Numbered from the stretch's first letter, positions 1 through 9,548 are shown. The stretch is 58,000 nt of DNA from Adiantum capillus-veneris (GCA_014529385.2 CM043942.1:54440647-54498646), one strand, 5' to 3'. Notes: generated from the letters alone by a model not told the origin. Numbers and translations: made by a program.

Positions 1-179
1 GAGCGAAGGCGCATGAAAGGAGGTAGACCTTCAGTGTCACCCTGGGAAGGCCCACTAAATGTGGATTTTGAGCAATAGTGAGGAAACACAGAAATTAGTT
101 TATGGCATGATTCGTATGGAAAGGCCCTTTTGTTGATGCTTGCCTGTTAGAAAAGACGAAAAAGATCAGGGGGAGAATC

Positions 180-267
180 TGGTTATGTTACTTTAGGCTT
201 TGCCTTAACAGAAGCTATTGCCTTGTTTGCTTTGACGATGGCTTTTTCAATCTTATTTGTATCTTAA
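180..267 (+). pseudogene. atp9: atp9 3' fragment
   Basis: This is only the C-terminal part of the ATP synthase c-subunit, reading [18 protein letters not shown] and ending at TAA. It is identical to the end of the complete gene at 5754-5978. The upstream two thirds are missing because the repeat boundary cuts the gene. It cannot encode a functional c-subunit but may keep transcript-end signals for the downstream ORF330. Confidence 0.93.
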
Positions 268-287
268 AAAAAGAAAACAAGATAAAC

Positions 288-1280
288 ATGAATAACCTCA
301 CTAAAAAAAGAAATCTTTTGAATTTGAATAACCTCACCAGAAATCTCTCCTTTCTTTTGAATAACCTCACCATATATCTCTCCTTTATTTCTAAGAACCT
401 CAACATATATCTCTCCTTTCTTTTTAATAACCTCACCATATATCTCTCCTTTCTTTCGTTGAGAAAGGTATTCTTGTTTGTTGCTCTTTTTTTAATTTTA
501 TTAAATCTAATTGGGCTTGGGTTTGCTGAAACAGCATACTGTATGAATATGGGCGCTAGTAGTTCTTCAATAGTAACTCAAGCGTCTTCACATTCACAGT
601 TTATGCAACTAAAGGAGGAGGATTGCCGTTCAATCTTATTTGAAACTTGGCAAGATTGTGATAAAATACTAAAAACCTGCCAACAAGGCAGATTGCCCAG
701 CGCTGAGAACGGTTATGAATTCGTTTCACAACTGCAGCCTGCGCAAATAAACAATCTAGTAAACTCTATCTCTGCCAAGTTAAACCCCTCCATAGTCAGC
801 GAAGCCACAATGCAGGAATGGGCTCAGATTTCGGTACAGTTTAAGGAGGCAAACTCCCGTCTGTTCACGTCGTTCCATAAGGACCTTATTCCTGGCTTGA
901 TGCTCATCTCTGGGGTATCTCTCCCTTTAAGCATGTCCCCGGAAGAGGGCATAGAACTCCTCTTGAAGGTCCCCTTCTCCCAGGAAGTGATAGCGCATTA
1001 TGCCGCGCAAATAGTCTCCCAGGCGCAACCTTTGATTGACATGTATAAAGCCCTGTTTGAGCTCTTGCCTTCGACTCCAGAAGTAGTTTTTGTTGAGCAA
1101 GACATGCCGCCGCTGAATCCAGAAACAGAAATAACTGTTTCGCAGGAGGAGGCGGATAAAATCCAAGCCGTTCATAATAAAGCCAGGGACGCTGTCCAGA
1201 TTTTCGTTAAGTTCCATAGGCTTAGAAGCCGGATTCGTAAAGGGACTGCCTTTAAACTTAAACGTAGACGTCGTGGTTAA
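288..1280 (+). CDS. ORF330, unknown protein, copy A
   Basis: I do not recognise this 330-codon ORF. Residues 1-57 consist of one 12-residue and four 11-residue imperfect repeats ([11 protein letters not shown]-like), encoded by about 33-nt DNA repeats. A strongly hydrophobic segment follows (about residues 58-80, [18 protein letters not shown]), so the protein is probably membrane anchored. Residues 85-310 look soluble, with Ser-rich and mildly acidic stretches and probable helices. The C-terminus is very basic (KLKRRRRG). It starts with ATG and has no internal stop, unlike native genes here, which need editing. It lies 20 nt after the atp9 stop. Three further copies exist in the window. It could be a chimeric mitochondrial ORF or a mobile ORF; the function is unknown. 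Confidence 0.75.
   Translation: MNNLTKKRNLLNLNNLTRNLSFLLNNLTIYLSFISKNLNIYLSFLFNNLTIYLSFLSLRKVFLFVALFLILLNLIGLGFAETAYCMNMGASSSSIVTQASSHSQFMQLKEEDCRSILFETWQDCDKILKTCQQGRLPSAENGYEFVSQLQPAQINNLVNSISAKLNPSIVSEATMQEWAQISVQFKEANSRLFTSFHKDLIPGLMLISGVSLPLSMSPEEGIELLLKVPFSQEVIAHYAAQIVSQAQPLIDMYKALFELLPSTPEVVFVEQDMPPLNPETEITVSQEEADKIQAVHNKARDAVQIFVKFHRLRSRIRKGTAFKLKRRRRG
291..458 (+). repeat. 33-nt tandem repeats in ORF330 5' end
   Basis: Five consecutive units (36, 33, 33, 33 and 33 nt) begin with AATAACCTCAC or a close variant and contain TCTCTCCTTT. The length is a multiple of three, so the array adds 11-residue hydrophobic units to ORF330 without breaking frame. The same array is in every ORF330 copy. 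Confidence 0.9.
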
Positions 1281-1554
1281 AAAACCGTCTCACGGGCAGA
1301 GCGGACACCCTGGGGAGGGTAAAAACCACAGCTGACGACTGAATCCGAATATTACGGATTACATATATCAAGTAATTACTTTCTTTTAGGGAAGGGATGG
1401 TTAAATTATTCGGTAACCAACCGAGAGATCATCAACGACAAAGATTGACTTTTTTGTCTTTTAATTGAGTTAATTTTCTTTAATTACGTAAACTCATTTT
1501 GAAATAACGCAAAAAACATTTCCAGGGTTGGGCTTTCCTTGACCCAACCCCCCC
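1281..1554. other. Intergenic spacer
   Basis: No convincing coding frame. It contains AT-rich sequence and is identical between repeat copies, which may reflect copy correction rather than function. Confidence 0.5.
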
Positions 1555-1628
1555 GCACCGATAGCTCAATTGGATAGAGTCCCTGGCTTCGAACCAGGTA
1601 GTTAGGGGTTCGAGTCCTCTTCAGTGCA
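1555..1628 (+). tRNA. trnR-UCG: tRNA-Arg(UCG), copy A
   Basis: A full cloverleaf can be drawn: acceptor GCACCGA/TCAGTGC, D-arm TAGCTCAATTGG, anticodon loop CTTCGAA with anticodon TCG, and T-loop TTCGAGT. Position 5 (C) faces position 68 (A), a C-A mismatch that C-to-U editing would convert to U-A. Four copies occur in the window. Confidence 0.9.
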
Positions 1629-2556
1629 ACATCGTTTCATTTCGGGCTTCGATAAAGCTATATACCACTAACTCTCACTCTTATTGAGAAGAAAGCTTTC
1701 ACAACTTGCAAGGTAAAGCATGTATCTTCCACCCGGTATTATGTTCAGTCCTCTTTCTTTCAGTTCTTGTTTTATTTAAAGTAAGCGGTTCCCTACGCTT
1801 TTTCCTATAGCCCACCTTTTCGATGTTTTAAATCCTATGCCAAGACTAGGGAGCGAGGGGCACAAAGTGTCAAGCAGGGTTGGGTTAACCTTTCTCGCCG
1901 ATCCAATTTATACTGGGATCAGAGGAATGAGTTGAGAACGCCACTACGTTCCTGTACCCTTTGCTCTTAAAAAGTATCGCTGGTTTTCCCTGCATAATCT
2001 GGGCGCATGGTCGAATACGTCCAGTCTAGCGTTGGTAATTCCGTAGAAATAAATGGATGCACGAAGTTCATTCTAACGCCGTAGACACCGAGAGTTTAAT
2101 TGGTTGAGCCCTGAAGTGCCGAAGGGCAATCCCAACGCAAACCGTAGACATTGATAGTTCCTCATACACGCCTTGTTTCTAAATTACCATGTTATCGCCA
2201 TGACGGGTTTCGTAACCTCGTCGTGTACTCGAAGCGACAGTGAATTGATCTCTAATCACAATCACCCAGTCCTCTTAATGGTGTCGCTAGGGCAAACAAA
2301 ACAAGCCAACCACTAACTTTTTTAGGTTAGGGGGGTTTCATTACTGTTTATTACTCATCTGGTGCTTACAGTAGTGTGTTTCTGCTTCTTAGTAGATCTT
2401 TTTAAAGAACGCCTTTTTTATTCTATTATTATGCTTATAAACATAGAGATGTGCCTAACAAAGGCATAAAATCATTAGAAACTCTAAAAAAGGCAAAGGA
2501 ATCTAAAAATGTTTAGGCAAAAGCTACTTTGGAAGCAGAGGCAAGGGAATCACCCT
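1629..2556. other. Non-coding stretch, no gene seen
   Basis: No convincing gene. Up to 2323 it belongs to the repeat. It contains a short internal duplication around the CCGTAGACA motif near 2080 and 2143. From 2324 to 2556 it is unique and AT-rich. Confidence 0.5.
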
Positions 2557-3309
2557 TTATAAACTTTCAAGGAGGCAAAGGAAGCAAGAGAATCCATTTT
2601 CGAAGAGAGATACGTCTCCGCCCCTTACATACGAGAAGGTGGTTGGCAAGTCCATGAGTTTTTCAGAAGCTTTCCTAAGTGCTTCGTGTGGTGTCGGACT
2701 ACCATTAGTCCATATTTCAATGAATGAGATTTCCTGCGTCGCTCTACCACTTCCAAATAGATGGATGCTATAATTTACGTTTCGGACAGGCATAAATACA
2801 GCATCGATGGGAAATTGTCCCTTTCCGGATTTCGCTAGATTTTCTATACGATATCCGCAATCTTTTTCAATCTCTAATTCAATAGTTAGAGATATTGGTT
2901 GGGTAATGGTAGCTATATATTGCGAATTGTCAATTGCTTCGACGCCAGGTGGTAATGATGGATCGCCCGCAGTTACTTCTTTAGGACCTGTTACAGATGA
3001 AAACGCCTCTTGAATATCTTCTTTTGAATCGCCCCTAAGCACAATCTCTTTCGGATTAACTAAAGCATCATGTATTGTCTCTTGAAGACCCGTTATTGTG
3101 GAATACTCGTGCACGACTCCGCAAAATCTTGCACGTGTTATGCTTGTCCCTTCAATCTCTTGTGACAAAGCTCTACGCATGGCAATTCCTACAATACTGG
3201 CTTGACCCCTTTTAAAGGGAGATACAAGGAAACGACCATAATGAAGCCGCTTACTTTCTATTTTGGATTCAAGGCATTTCCACTGAATTGCCTGCTTAGA
3301 GGTCGACAT
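2557..3309 (-). pseudogene. rpoA: Plastid-derived rpoA, truncated
   Basis: A 250-codon open frame matching the N-terminal part of the plastid RNA polymerase alpha subunit: FKRGQASIVGIAMRRAL near the start, then the assembly and dimerisation domain. The C-terminal DNA-binding domain is absent; the reading diverges after about residue 230, and normal length is about 340. The frame is still open, which suggests a fairly recent transfer from the plastid. The gene order with rps11, rpl36, infA, rps8 and rpl14 is the normal plastid order. It is unlikely to act in mitochondria, which use a phage-type polymerase. Confidence 0.9.
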
Positions 3310-3371
3310 CTCGTTTTTGCGTGCGCATACGTAATTTTTTTTTCTCTCCTTTTGATGTGACTAATCACTAG

Positions 3372-3769
3372 TTAGACGCGTCTCTTTCTGGGGGGTCTAC
3401 AACCATTATACGGCATAGGAGTCACGTCACGTATGAAACTGAGGATTATGCCGCTTCTGCGAATAGCTCGCAAAGCGGTGTCTCTCCCCGGTCCGGGCCC
3501 GCTCATCATAACTTCTGCTTGTTTCATACCCCGATCCACTGATGCTTTAATTGCATTCTCAGCCGCAGCTTGCGCAGCAAATGGCGTGCTTTTGCGTGTT
3601 CCCTTAAATCCACAGGCACCGGCGGAAGACCAAATAATTACCTGTCCCCGGACGTCTGTGACGGTAATGATAGTGTTATTGAAACTCGCCTGTATATGAA
3701 TGACTCCCTTTTGAACTCCGCGTTTTCCCCCACGTGAACGAATTTTTCTCGATTTATTTGACTTGACAT
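3372..3769 (-). pseudogene. rps11: Plastid-derived rps11, near-intact, one frameshift
   Basis: It encodes plastid ribosomal protein S11: motifs [36 protein letters not shown] and a basic C-terminus PPRKRRV. The length is 398 nt against about 399 expected, because one base is missing soon after the ATG (around codon 8). The rest of the frame is open. It lies between rpoA and rpl36 in plastid order. The single missing base may be real decay or a sequencing error. Confidence 0.9.
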
Positions 3770-3836
3770 AATTAATTAATTATTTTTATTGGGAAGCTCT
3801 GTTTAATTAATATTCTTTTTCAGATAGAAATATTTA

Positions 3837-3950
3837 TTATCCTTGTTTCTGTTTATGTTTTGAGTTGCAACAAATTACCATGATTCGTCTACGTCGTAGA
3901 ATCAATCGACATTTTTTACATATTTTCCGAATGGAAGCACGGATTTTCGT
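3837..3950 (-). pseudogene. rpl36: Plastid-derived rpl36
   Basis: 37 codons matching plastid ribosomal protein L36, including the zinc-binding Cys and His residues, with [19 protein letters not shown]-like sequence and an end at KHKQKQG. The start codon is ACG, which in fern plastids is often edited to AUG. The frame is full length and uninterrupted. It probably arrived with the plastid block and need not be expressed. Confidence 0.88.
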
Positions 3951-4083
3951 ATCTATAACCTTGAATTAATTGGGTAAATCTACCTGTAGGTTTGCTACAT
4001 GTTTCTTCGATCTAATCAAGATAGGAAATTTGGCAAGAGAAGTGGTTTGGTTAACTGCCGAAAATCTAAACTGATACCGAAAT

Positions 4084-4329
4084 CTACTGACTATTGTTTG
4101 TATGCCTACTTCTAAGGCGGTAGATGATGCGTCCCTTGGTAAGATCATAGGGACTCAGTTCAGCTCTTACCCTATCTCCTGGTAGTATTCTTATATAACT
4201 GCGTCGCATCCTCCCCGATATATGAGTCAAAACTTGACATCCATTATCCGAACACGCTCAAAACGTGGCATTGGGTAAAGATTCTGTAACTGTACCTTCC
4301 ATGTCAATGAGATTCTGTTTCTTCATCAT
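4084..4329 (-). pseudogene. infA: Plastid-derived infA
   Basis: Translation initiation factor IF-1, about 81 codons: KKQNLIDMEGTVTESLPNA at the start, then [19 protein letters not shown] and [18 protein letters not shown]. One in-frame TGA occurs where Arg is conserved after NATF, fitting U-to-C editing of the plastid source. Two adjacent ATG codons could serve as the start. Order and strand match the plastid operon. Confidence 0.9.
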
Positions 4330-4441
4330 TTGGAATAAGTAAACCTCCTATTTACATTACAGGTTTCTCCAAAAAAATTCTTTTCATTGAAGACGTAACT
4401 GGTGAAAATAAGTAACTTTTGTCCCTGTTTCTCCCTTTCAA

Positions 4442-4852
4442 TTACCAAATATGGCGTAGAATTTCCCCCCCCAGTTTTTCTTCGCCTAGCTTCCCGATCT
4501 GTAATGAGTCCATAAGACGTTGATAAAATTGCAATTCCCATGCCCCCTAAGATCTTAGGGATTCTTATATGATCGCAATAGATTCTGAGACCGGGTTTGC
4601 TAATGTACCTAATAGTTATAGTTTAGTTGCCACGTAAGGTAAGGCTTTTTTTTCTTTGCCAAAATATCTTGACATCCATAAAAATTTTCCCCCCCTCTGT
4701 GTGTTCCGTGACGCTTTTAAAAAACCTTCTTCCAGTAAGATTTGCACGATACCTCTAGTCATTTTAGTAGCTGGTATCCTAGTCATAGCTTTTCTTTTCG
4801 TATTCGCATTTCTGATTGAAGTAACTGTGGTGGAGATGGCATCATTATTCGT
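4442..4852 (-). pseudogene. rps8: Plastid-derived rps8, frameshifted
   Basis: Matches plastid S8: the start ACG-AAT-AAT-GAT is followed by a TSIRNA motif, and the C-terminal half has [25 protein letters not shown] and [12 protein letters not shown]. At least two frameshifts separate the halves (near the VATKL region and in the final G-run before the ILRHIW-like end). It is broken as it stands. Confidence 0.85.
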
Positions 4853-5187
4853 GAAATATCAATCGGTAATTATTAGAATTGTTTTTACTTAAGTAATTCC
4901 TAAAATCTCCAGCCTTTCCTCTTGGCAAAATCTAAATGATATTCAAGGCGGAAAAAAGGTTCTTTCCTTTCTACTCATTTTCATTGGCTATCCATCTTCG
5001 TTTTATTGAGTTGTATCTATCTAAATAGATATAGATAGAATAGATATAGATAGATTTTTCTGTATATTTGTATATGTGTATGTATTGGACTATTCGACAA
5101 CTAACTCTTCAAACCCAAATTTTTAAAGGAATTGAAGTTTCTTTGAGTTCTAATAAATGAAACGAGCTTTCTTTTTTTTTTCATTAG
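4853..5187. other. Plastid spacer with TAGATA-rich stretch
   Basis: No gene. The stretch between the rps8 start and the rpl14 end. Around 5005-5055 there is a simple repeat of ATAGATA/ATCTA units. Confidence 0.6.
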
Positions 5188-5320
5188 TTATCGCAACACT
5201 TCGGGAGCTAACGAGACTACTCTGGCAAAATTACATTCCCTCAATTCCCTTGCTACTGGACCAAAAATCCTAGTTCCTCTAGGATTTCCTTCCTGGTTGA
5301 TAATGACGGCCCAAGAGGCT
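5188..5320 (-). pseudogene. rpl14: Plastid-derived rpl14, 3' fragment
   Basis: The C-terminal third of plastid L14: [20 protein letters not shown], then [19 protein letters not shown] and a stop. The N-terminal two thirds are not recognisable upstream. This marks one edge of the plastid insert. Confidence 0.85.
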
Positions 5321-5753
5321 TTCGACTTATTAACGTGGATGCCACGATTGAGAAACGGGGAACTTTGACTCTGTCAACGAATGCTTAGTTGTATTGTTGA
5401 CATTATATAAAACCAATGAACCTTAATGATAACATTACCAATCTACCACTTATTCTTCATTTGGGTCAGGGCTCTGCTTACTATGTTTTTTCTTTGGATT
5501 CATCCGGAAATAATCTTGTTATCCGTTAAATTGTTACAATTAAATGGGCTTGCTTGCAAAGAGACAACAAGACTGTTTACCAAATGTCTTGGTTTTCCGA
5601 CGACATCCAACGTGTTTGGTAAGGTAGGCATGCAAACTCTATCTTTCTTCTTCAAAGGCGTAAGCTTTCTTTGCCAGCCAACCGCTCTACTTCGTTTAAA
5701 GTGTGCTAACTACACTTTTTTATTATTATTACACAGACACTTAAGAATTAGTT
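5321..5753 (+). promoter_or_regulatory. Upstream region of atp9
   Basis: No gene is supported. The stretch 5560-5740 resembles 22130-22280, sharing a 'CCAAATGTxTTGG...CCAACG' core and a GTGCTAAC/GTGCTAGC end. A GTGCTAGCTACAC segment also precedes the atp9-ORF330 fusion near 35232. The recurring segment may carry a 5' leader or promoter; this is inference. Confidence 0.4.
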
Positions 5754-5978
5754 ACGCTAGAAGGTGCAAAATTAATTGGAGTAGGAGCGGCTACAATAGC
5801 CCTAGCAGGAGCAGCAGTAGGTATTGGAAACGTATTTAGTTCTTTGACAAGCCCTGTGGCGTGAAATCTATCGTTAGCTAAATAATCATTTGGTTATGTT
5901 ACTTTAGGCTTTGCCTTAACAGAAGCTATTGCCTTGTTTGCTTTGACGATGGCTTTTTCAATCTTATTTGTATCTTAA
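5754..5978 (+). CDS. atp9: ATP synthase subunit c (atp9)
   Basis: Encodes the proton-binding c-subunit that forms the ring of mitochondrial F1Fo ATP synthase in the inner membrane. It has 74 codons, the normal length. The start is ACG (edited to AUG), followed by [18 protein letters not shown], the GIGNVFSSL loop and [11 protein letters not shown], which contains the essential acidic residue in the second helix. An in-frame TGA (after SPVA) and a TAA (after LAK) stand at conserved Arg and Gln positions, so U-to-C editing is needed. TAA ends the gene; ORF330 begins 20 nt downstream and is probably on the same transcript. Confidence 0.96.
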
Positions 5979-5998
5979 AAAAAGAAAACAAGATAAAC

Positions 5999-6991
5999 AT
6001 GAATAACCTCACTAAAAAAAGAAATCTTTTGAATTTGAATAACCTCACCAGAAATCTCTCCTTTCTTTTGAATAACCTCACCATATATCTCTCCTTTATT
6101 TCTAAGAACCTCAACATATATCTCTCCTTTCTTTTTAATAACCTCACCATATATCTCTCCTTTCTTTCGTTGAGAAAGGTATTCTTGTTTGTTGCTCTTT
6201 TTTTAATTTTATTAAATCTAATTGGGCTTGGGTTTGCTGAAACAGCATACTGTATGAATATGGGCGCTAGTAGTTCTTCAATAGTAACTCAAGCGTCTTC
6301 ACATTCACAGTTTATGCAACTAAAGGAGGAGGATTGCCGTTCAATCTTATTTGAAACTTGGCAAGATTGTGATAAAATACTAAAAACCTGCCAACAAGGC
6401 AGATTGCCCAGCGCTGAGAACGGTTATGAATTCGTTTCACAACTGCAGCCTGCGCAAATAAACAATCTAGTAAACTCTATCTCTGCCAAGTTAAACCCCT
6501 CCATAGTCAGCGAAGCCACAATGCAGGAATGGGCTCAGATTTCGGTACAGTTTAAGGAGGCAAACTCCCGTCTGTTCACGTCGTTCCATAAGGACCTTAT
6601 TCCTGGCTTGATGCTCATCTCTGGGGTATCTCTCCCTTTAAGCATGTCCCCGGAAGAGGGCATAGAACTCCTCTTGAAGGTCCCCTTCTCCCAGGAAGTG
6701 ATAGCGCATTATGCCGCGCAAATAGTCTCCCAGGCGCAACCTTTGATTGACATGTATAAAGCCCTGTTTGAGCTCTTGCCTTCGACTCCAGAAGTAGTTT
6801 TTGTTGAGCAAGACATGCCGCCGCTGAATCCAGAAACAGAAATAACTGTTTCGCAGGAGGAGGCGGATAAAATCCAAGCCGTTCATAATAAAGCCAGGGA
6901 CGCTGTCCAGATTTTCGTTAAGTTCCATAGGCTTAGAAGCCGGATTCGTAAAGGGACTGCCTTTAAACTTAAACGTAGACGTCGTGGTTAA
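5999..6991 (+). CDS. ORF330, unknown protein, copy B
   Basis: Same 330-residue translation as copy A: N-terminal 11-residue hydrophobic repeats, one membrane segment, a soluble middle and a basic tail. Here it follows complete atp9 by 20 nt on the same strand, the typical layout of co-transcribed chimeric ORFs in plant mitochondria. It needs no editing to be read. Function unknown. Confidence 0.78.
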   Translation: MNNLTKKRNLLNLNNLTRNLSFLLNNLTIYLSFISKNLNIYLSFLFNNLTIYLSFLSLRKVFLFVALFLILLNLIGLGFAETAYCMNMGASSSSIVTQASSHSQFMQLKEEDCRSILFETWQDCDKILKTCQQGRLPSAENGYEFVSQLQPAQINNLVNSISAKLNPSIVSEATMQEWAQISVQFKEANSRLFTSFHKDLIPGLMLISGVSLPLSMSPEEGIELLLKVPFSQEVIAHYAAQIVSQAQPLIDMYKALFELLPSTPEVVFVEQDMPPLNPETEITVSQEEADKIQAVHNKARDAVQIFVKFHRLRSRIRKGTAFKLKRRRRG

Positions 6992-7265
6992 AAAACCGTC
7001 TCACGGGCAGAGCGGACACCCTGGGGAGGGTAAAAACCACAGCTGACGACTGAATCCGAATATTACGGATTACATATATCAAGTAATTACTTTCTTTTAG
7101 GGAAGGGATGGTTAAATTATTCGGTAACCAACCGAGAGATCATCAACGACAAAGATTGACTTTTTTGTCTTTTAATTGAGTTAATTTTCTTTAATTACGT
7201 AAACTCATTTTGAAATAACGCAAAAAACATTTCCAGGGTTGGGCTTTCCTTGACCCAACCCCCCC

Positions 7266-7339
7266 GCACCGATAGCTCAATTGGATAGAGTCCCTGGCTT
7301 CGAACCAGGTAGTTAGGGGTTCGAGTCCTCTTCAGTGCA
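7266..7339 (+). tRNA. trnR-UCG: tRNA-Arg(UCG), copy B
   Basis: Identical cloverleaf to copy A, anticodon TCG, with the same C5-A68 acceptor mismatch. Confidence 0.9.
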
Positions 7340-9194
7340 ACATCGTTTCATTTCGGGCTTCGATAAAGCTATATACCACTAACTCTCACTCTTATTGAGA
7401 AGAAAGCTTTCACAACTTGCAAGGTAAAGCATGTATCTTCCACCCGGTATTATGTTCAGTCCTCTTTCTTTCAGTTCTTGTTTTATTTAAAGTAAGCGGT
7501 TCCCTACGCTTTTTCCTATAGCCCACCTTTTCGATGTTTTAAATCCTATGCCAAGACTAGGGAGCGAGGGGCACAAAGTGTCAAGCAGGGTTGGGTTAAC
7601 CTTTCTCGCCGATCCAATTTATACTGGGATCAGAGGAATGAGTTGAGAACGCCACTACGTTCCTGTACCCTTTGCTCTTAAAAAGTATCGCTGGTTTTCC
7701 CTGCATAATCTGGGCGCATGGTCGAATACGTCCAGTCTAGCGTTGGTAATTCCGTAGAAATAAATGGATGCACGAAGTTCATTCTAACGCCGTAGACACC
7801 GAGAGTTTAATTGGTTGAGCCCTGAAGTGCCGAAGGGCAATCCCAACGCAAACCGTAGACATTGATAGTTCCTCATACACGCCTTGTTTCTAAATTACCA
7901 TGTTATCGCCATGACGGGTTTCGTAACCTCGTCGTGTACTCGAAGCGACAGTGAATTGATCTCTAATCACAATCACCCAGTCCTCTTAATGGTGTCGCTA
8001 GGGCAAACAAAACAAGCCAACCACGGGAAGGAAGGCAGAAAATTGAGTAAATAGAAGCAGAGGATCAATAATGTCTGGGTTATTGCACTGGCCCACTTTC
8101 CCTTCTTGCCTGCTTTCGATACTTTCTGCCTACAACCTCTAGCCTTTCTTGCTATCAAAGCAGTGCTTGCTTGGTTGCGGGGAGGCTAACCTTTCTCAGT
8201 TCCACGAGGCCTACTTTGGCTGCCTTTGCAGGATATCGCCTATCTTTACTTTTTAGGGGTTACGGGGGCTATCTTTCTTTCTTGATCGTATCGGTTCCTT
8301 TTTTGCTTTGTACGTACCCTGCATTAGTCTTGATCCTAAGTGGCGAGGCAAGGAAAAGGTATTCTGTACAATGAAACAACGAGGGCCGCAGGCAACGGGC
8401 AGTTCATATCTATGGCAACGCCAATCTATCGGTTACACGAAAACGCGTCGCGCCTTCGCTTCGGCTGCCCCCTTCGTCCCTTAGAGAGCAGTAAGACTTT
8501 AGCCATCGCAAATCAGTCAGTACTAACGTGTTCATCCCTTCGGGCCTCAATTTATTCATGTATTCAAAGCGGCAGCTAAAAGTTCAAGTGCTTCGCCGTG
8601 TTACACGTAAGTAGGGTCTAAGGTTGTATAACATAGTGACGAGGCTCTTGTCCTAAGCGTAGTAATGCGATTAGGCCATGCCAATACGATTTCAGCGGCT
8701 TCGCGCCTACGTATGCCCTGGTTACGTGTTATCGCTTCCCTTCAAAAAGGCTTGTATTTTCTCTAGGTTTCGAAGCAACACAAAAACAAGCCAACCTATG
8801 TAAGATTCAGCTTGCCAAGTTTAAGTTTAAGTTCTTTGAGCTAACCTCGTTCCCTTATTAAGCTACTGCAAGGCAGCTAATAAAGCAGCAAATTGCTAAT
8901 CTATCAATCAATACATGGAAAGTGGCAGCTTGGACAGTCAGCTTCATGGCAGCAACATAAAACGGGATGGTCACGATGGGCAGCCTGTAGCCGCAATGGG
9001 GCTTAGTTGGGAGAGTTAGAAGCGGATAGCTTTCGGTATAGCGTTTCGCTATTCTTGCATAAGTGTTGTTTTCTCTACATCCTTCATTAGGGTTTTTTGC
9101 TCATTAGGCGAATGTGCTTCTAGACAACGCGCTGAGCTAGAGGCATACGTTTCTGACTTCGAGATGGCATGATTCACTTTTTTTGCCAAGCTTT
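7340..9194. other. Non-coding or uncertain, shared by repeats
   Basis: Short open frames (for example near 8171-8579) exist but none is recognisable, and homopolymer changes in the third copy alter them. I see no native gene. At 9214-9234 there is a small hairpin (CCCAGA/TCTGGG) that recurs in the opposite orientation at 22085. Confidence 0.5.
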
Positions 9195-9548
9195 TCACGC
9201 TACAGGGGCTGGGCCCCAGACCAGTAGATCTGGGCCAAGACAGGATTTTTGGGGGAGAAGGCACTTAAAAAAATCCAATACATACAAGAACTTTAAAAAA
9301 GACCGAGGATATAATATCTTTAAGCCAATCTGCCAAAGTGGGAGGGTCCCTTCCCAGTCAGGCACTGAATCACTTGAACCTGAGCTACTGCCCGGAGCAG
9401 GTTCTTGTGGAACTCCCTTCGAATTGTTAGTAAAGACTAGGGAATTAGAGGACTCTGCCTGTGGCCTTTCCGTAGGCATCGGCGGAGTTTTTGAGCGTTC
9501 TGCACGCGAAGCAAATAAACATGAGAATAAGGAAAAAAGCTAATCCAT
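9195..9548 (-). CDS. orf117, Pro/Ser-rich membrane ORF
   Basis: Unknown. Starting from ATG-GAT-TAG (the TAG would need editing to CAG) the frame is about 117 residues: a hydrophobic start (LFSLFSCLFAS), a Pro/Ser/Glu-rich linker (PTERPQAESSNS...PAPGSSSGSSDS) and a second hydrophobic stretch around LKFLYVLDFFK. Without editing, a shorter 94-residue frame begins at the internal ATG. The opposite strand is also open for 124 codons, so strand choice is inferred from composition. Copies occur at 38566-38919 and 53954-54307. Confidence 0.4.

Larger units (their letters stand above)
180..2323 (+). repeat. Direct repeat copy A (matches 5891-8034)
   Basis: About 2.14 kb that reads as identical to 5891-8034 at a constant offset of 5711. 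It starts inside the last third of atp9 and ends at a CCAACCAC boundary, after which the two copies diverge. It contains ORF330 and trnR(UCG). The same block recurs in the third copy (35.2-39.3 kb) and inverted near 55.5-57.6 kb. Repeats of this size commonly recombine in plant mitochondria. Confidence 0.95.
2557..5320 (-). other. Plastid-to-mitochondrion insert (rpoA to rpl14)
   Basis: About 2.8 kb in unbroken plastid gene order. One end cuts rpoA, the other cuts rpl14. The genes range from intact (rpl36, infA) to lightly damaged (rps11, rps8), so the transfer looks recent compared with the atpF-atpA and psaB remnants elsewhere. Confidence 0.9.
5891..8034 (+). repeat. Direct repeat copy B (matches 180-2323)
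   Basis: Second direct copy of the 2.14 kb block, here inside a longer context with a complete atp9 upstream. The homology between this region and the third copy (35232-39295) continues to about 9928. Confidence 0.95.

Noticed and set aside
215-439. Minus-strand ORF of Lys/Arg/Leu repeats antisense to ORF330 (also near 6000, 35400, 57400)
   Set aside because: It is the complement of the 33-nt repeats and atp9 tail; the sense strand carries the longer frame and the gene context.
1629-2323. Possible rRNA fragment
   Set aside because: I found no conserved small- or large-subunit rRNA motif here or elsewhere in the window.
5426-5839. 137-codon plus-strand ORF overlapping atp9
   Set aside because: It reads through atp9 in a different frame; the atp9 frame is the conserved one.
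9169-9543. 124-codon plus ORF opposite orf117
   Set aside because: Composition is less protein-like (GPQTSRSGPRQDF...) than the antisense; I kept the minus-strand frame at low confidence.
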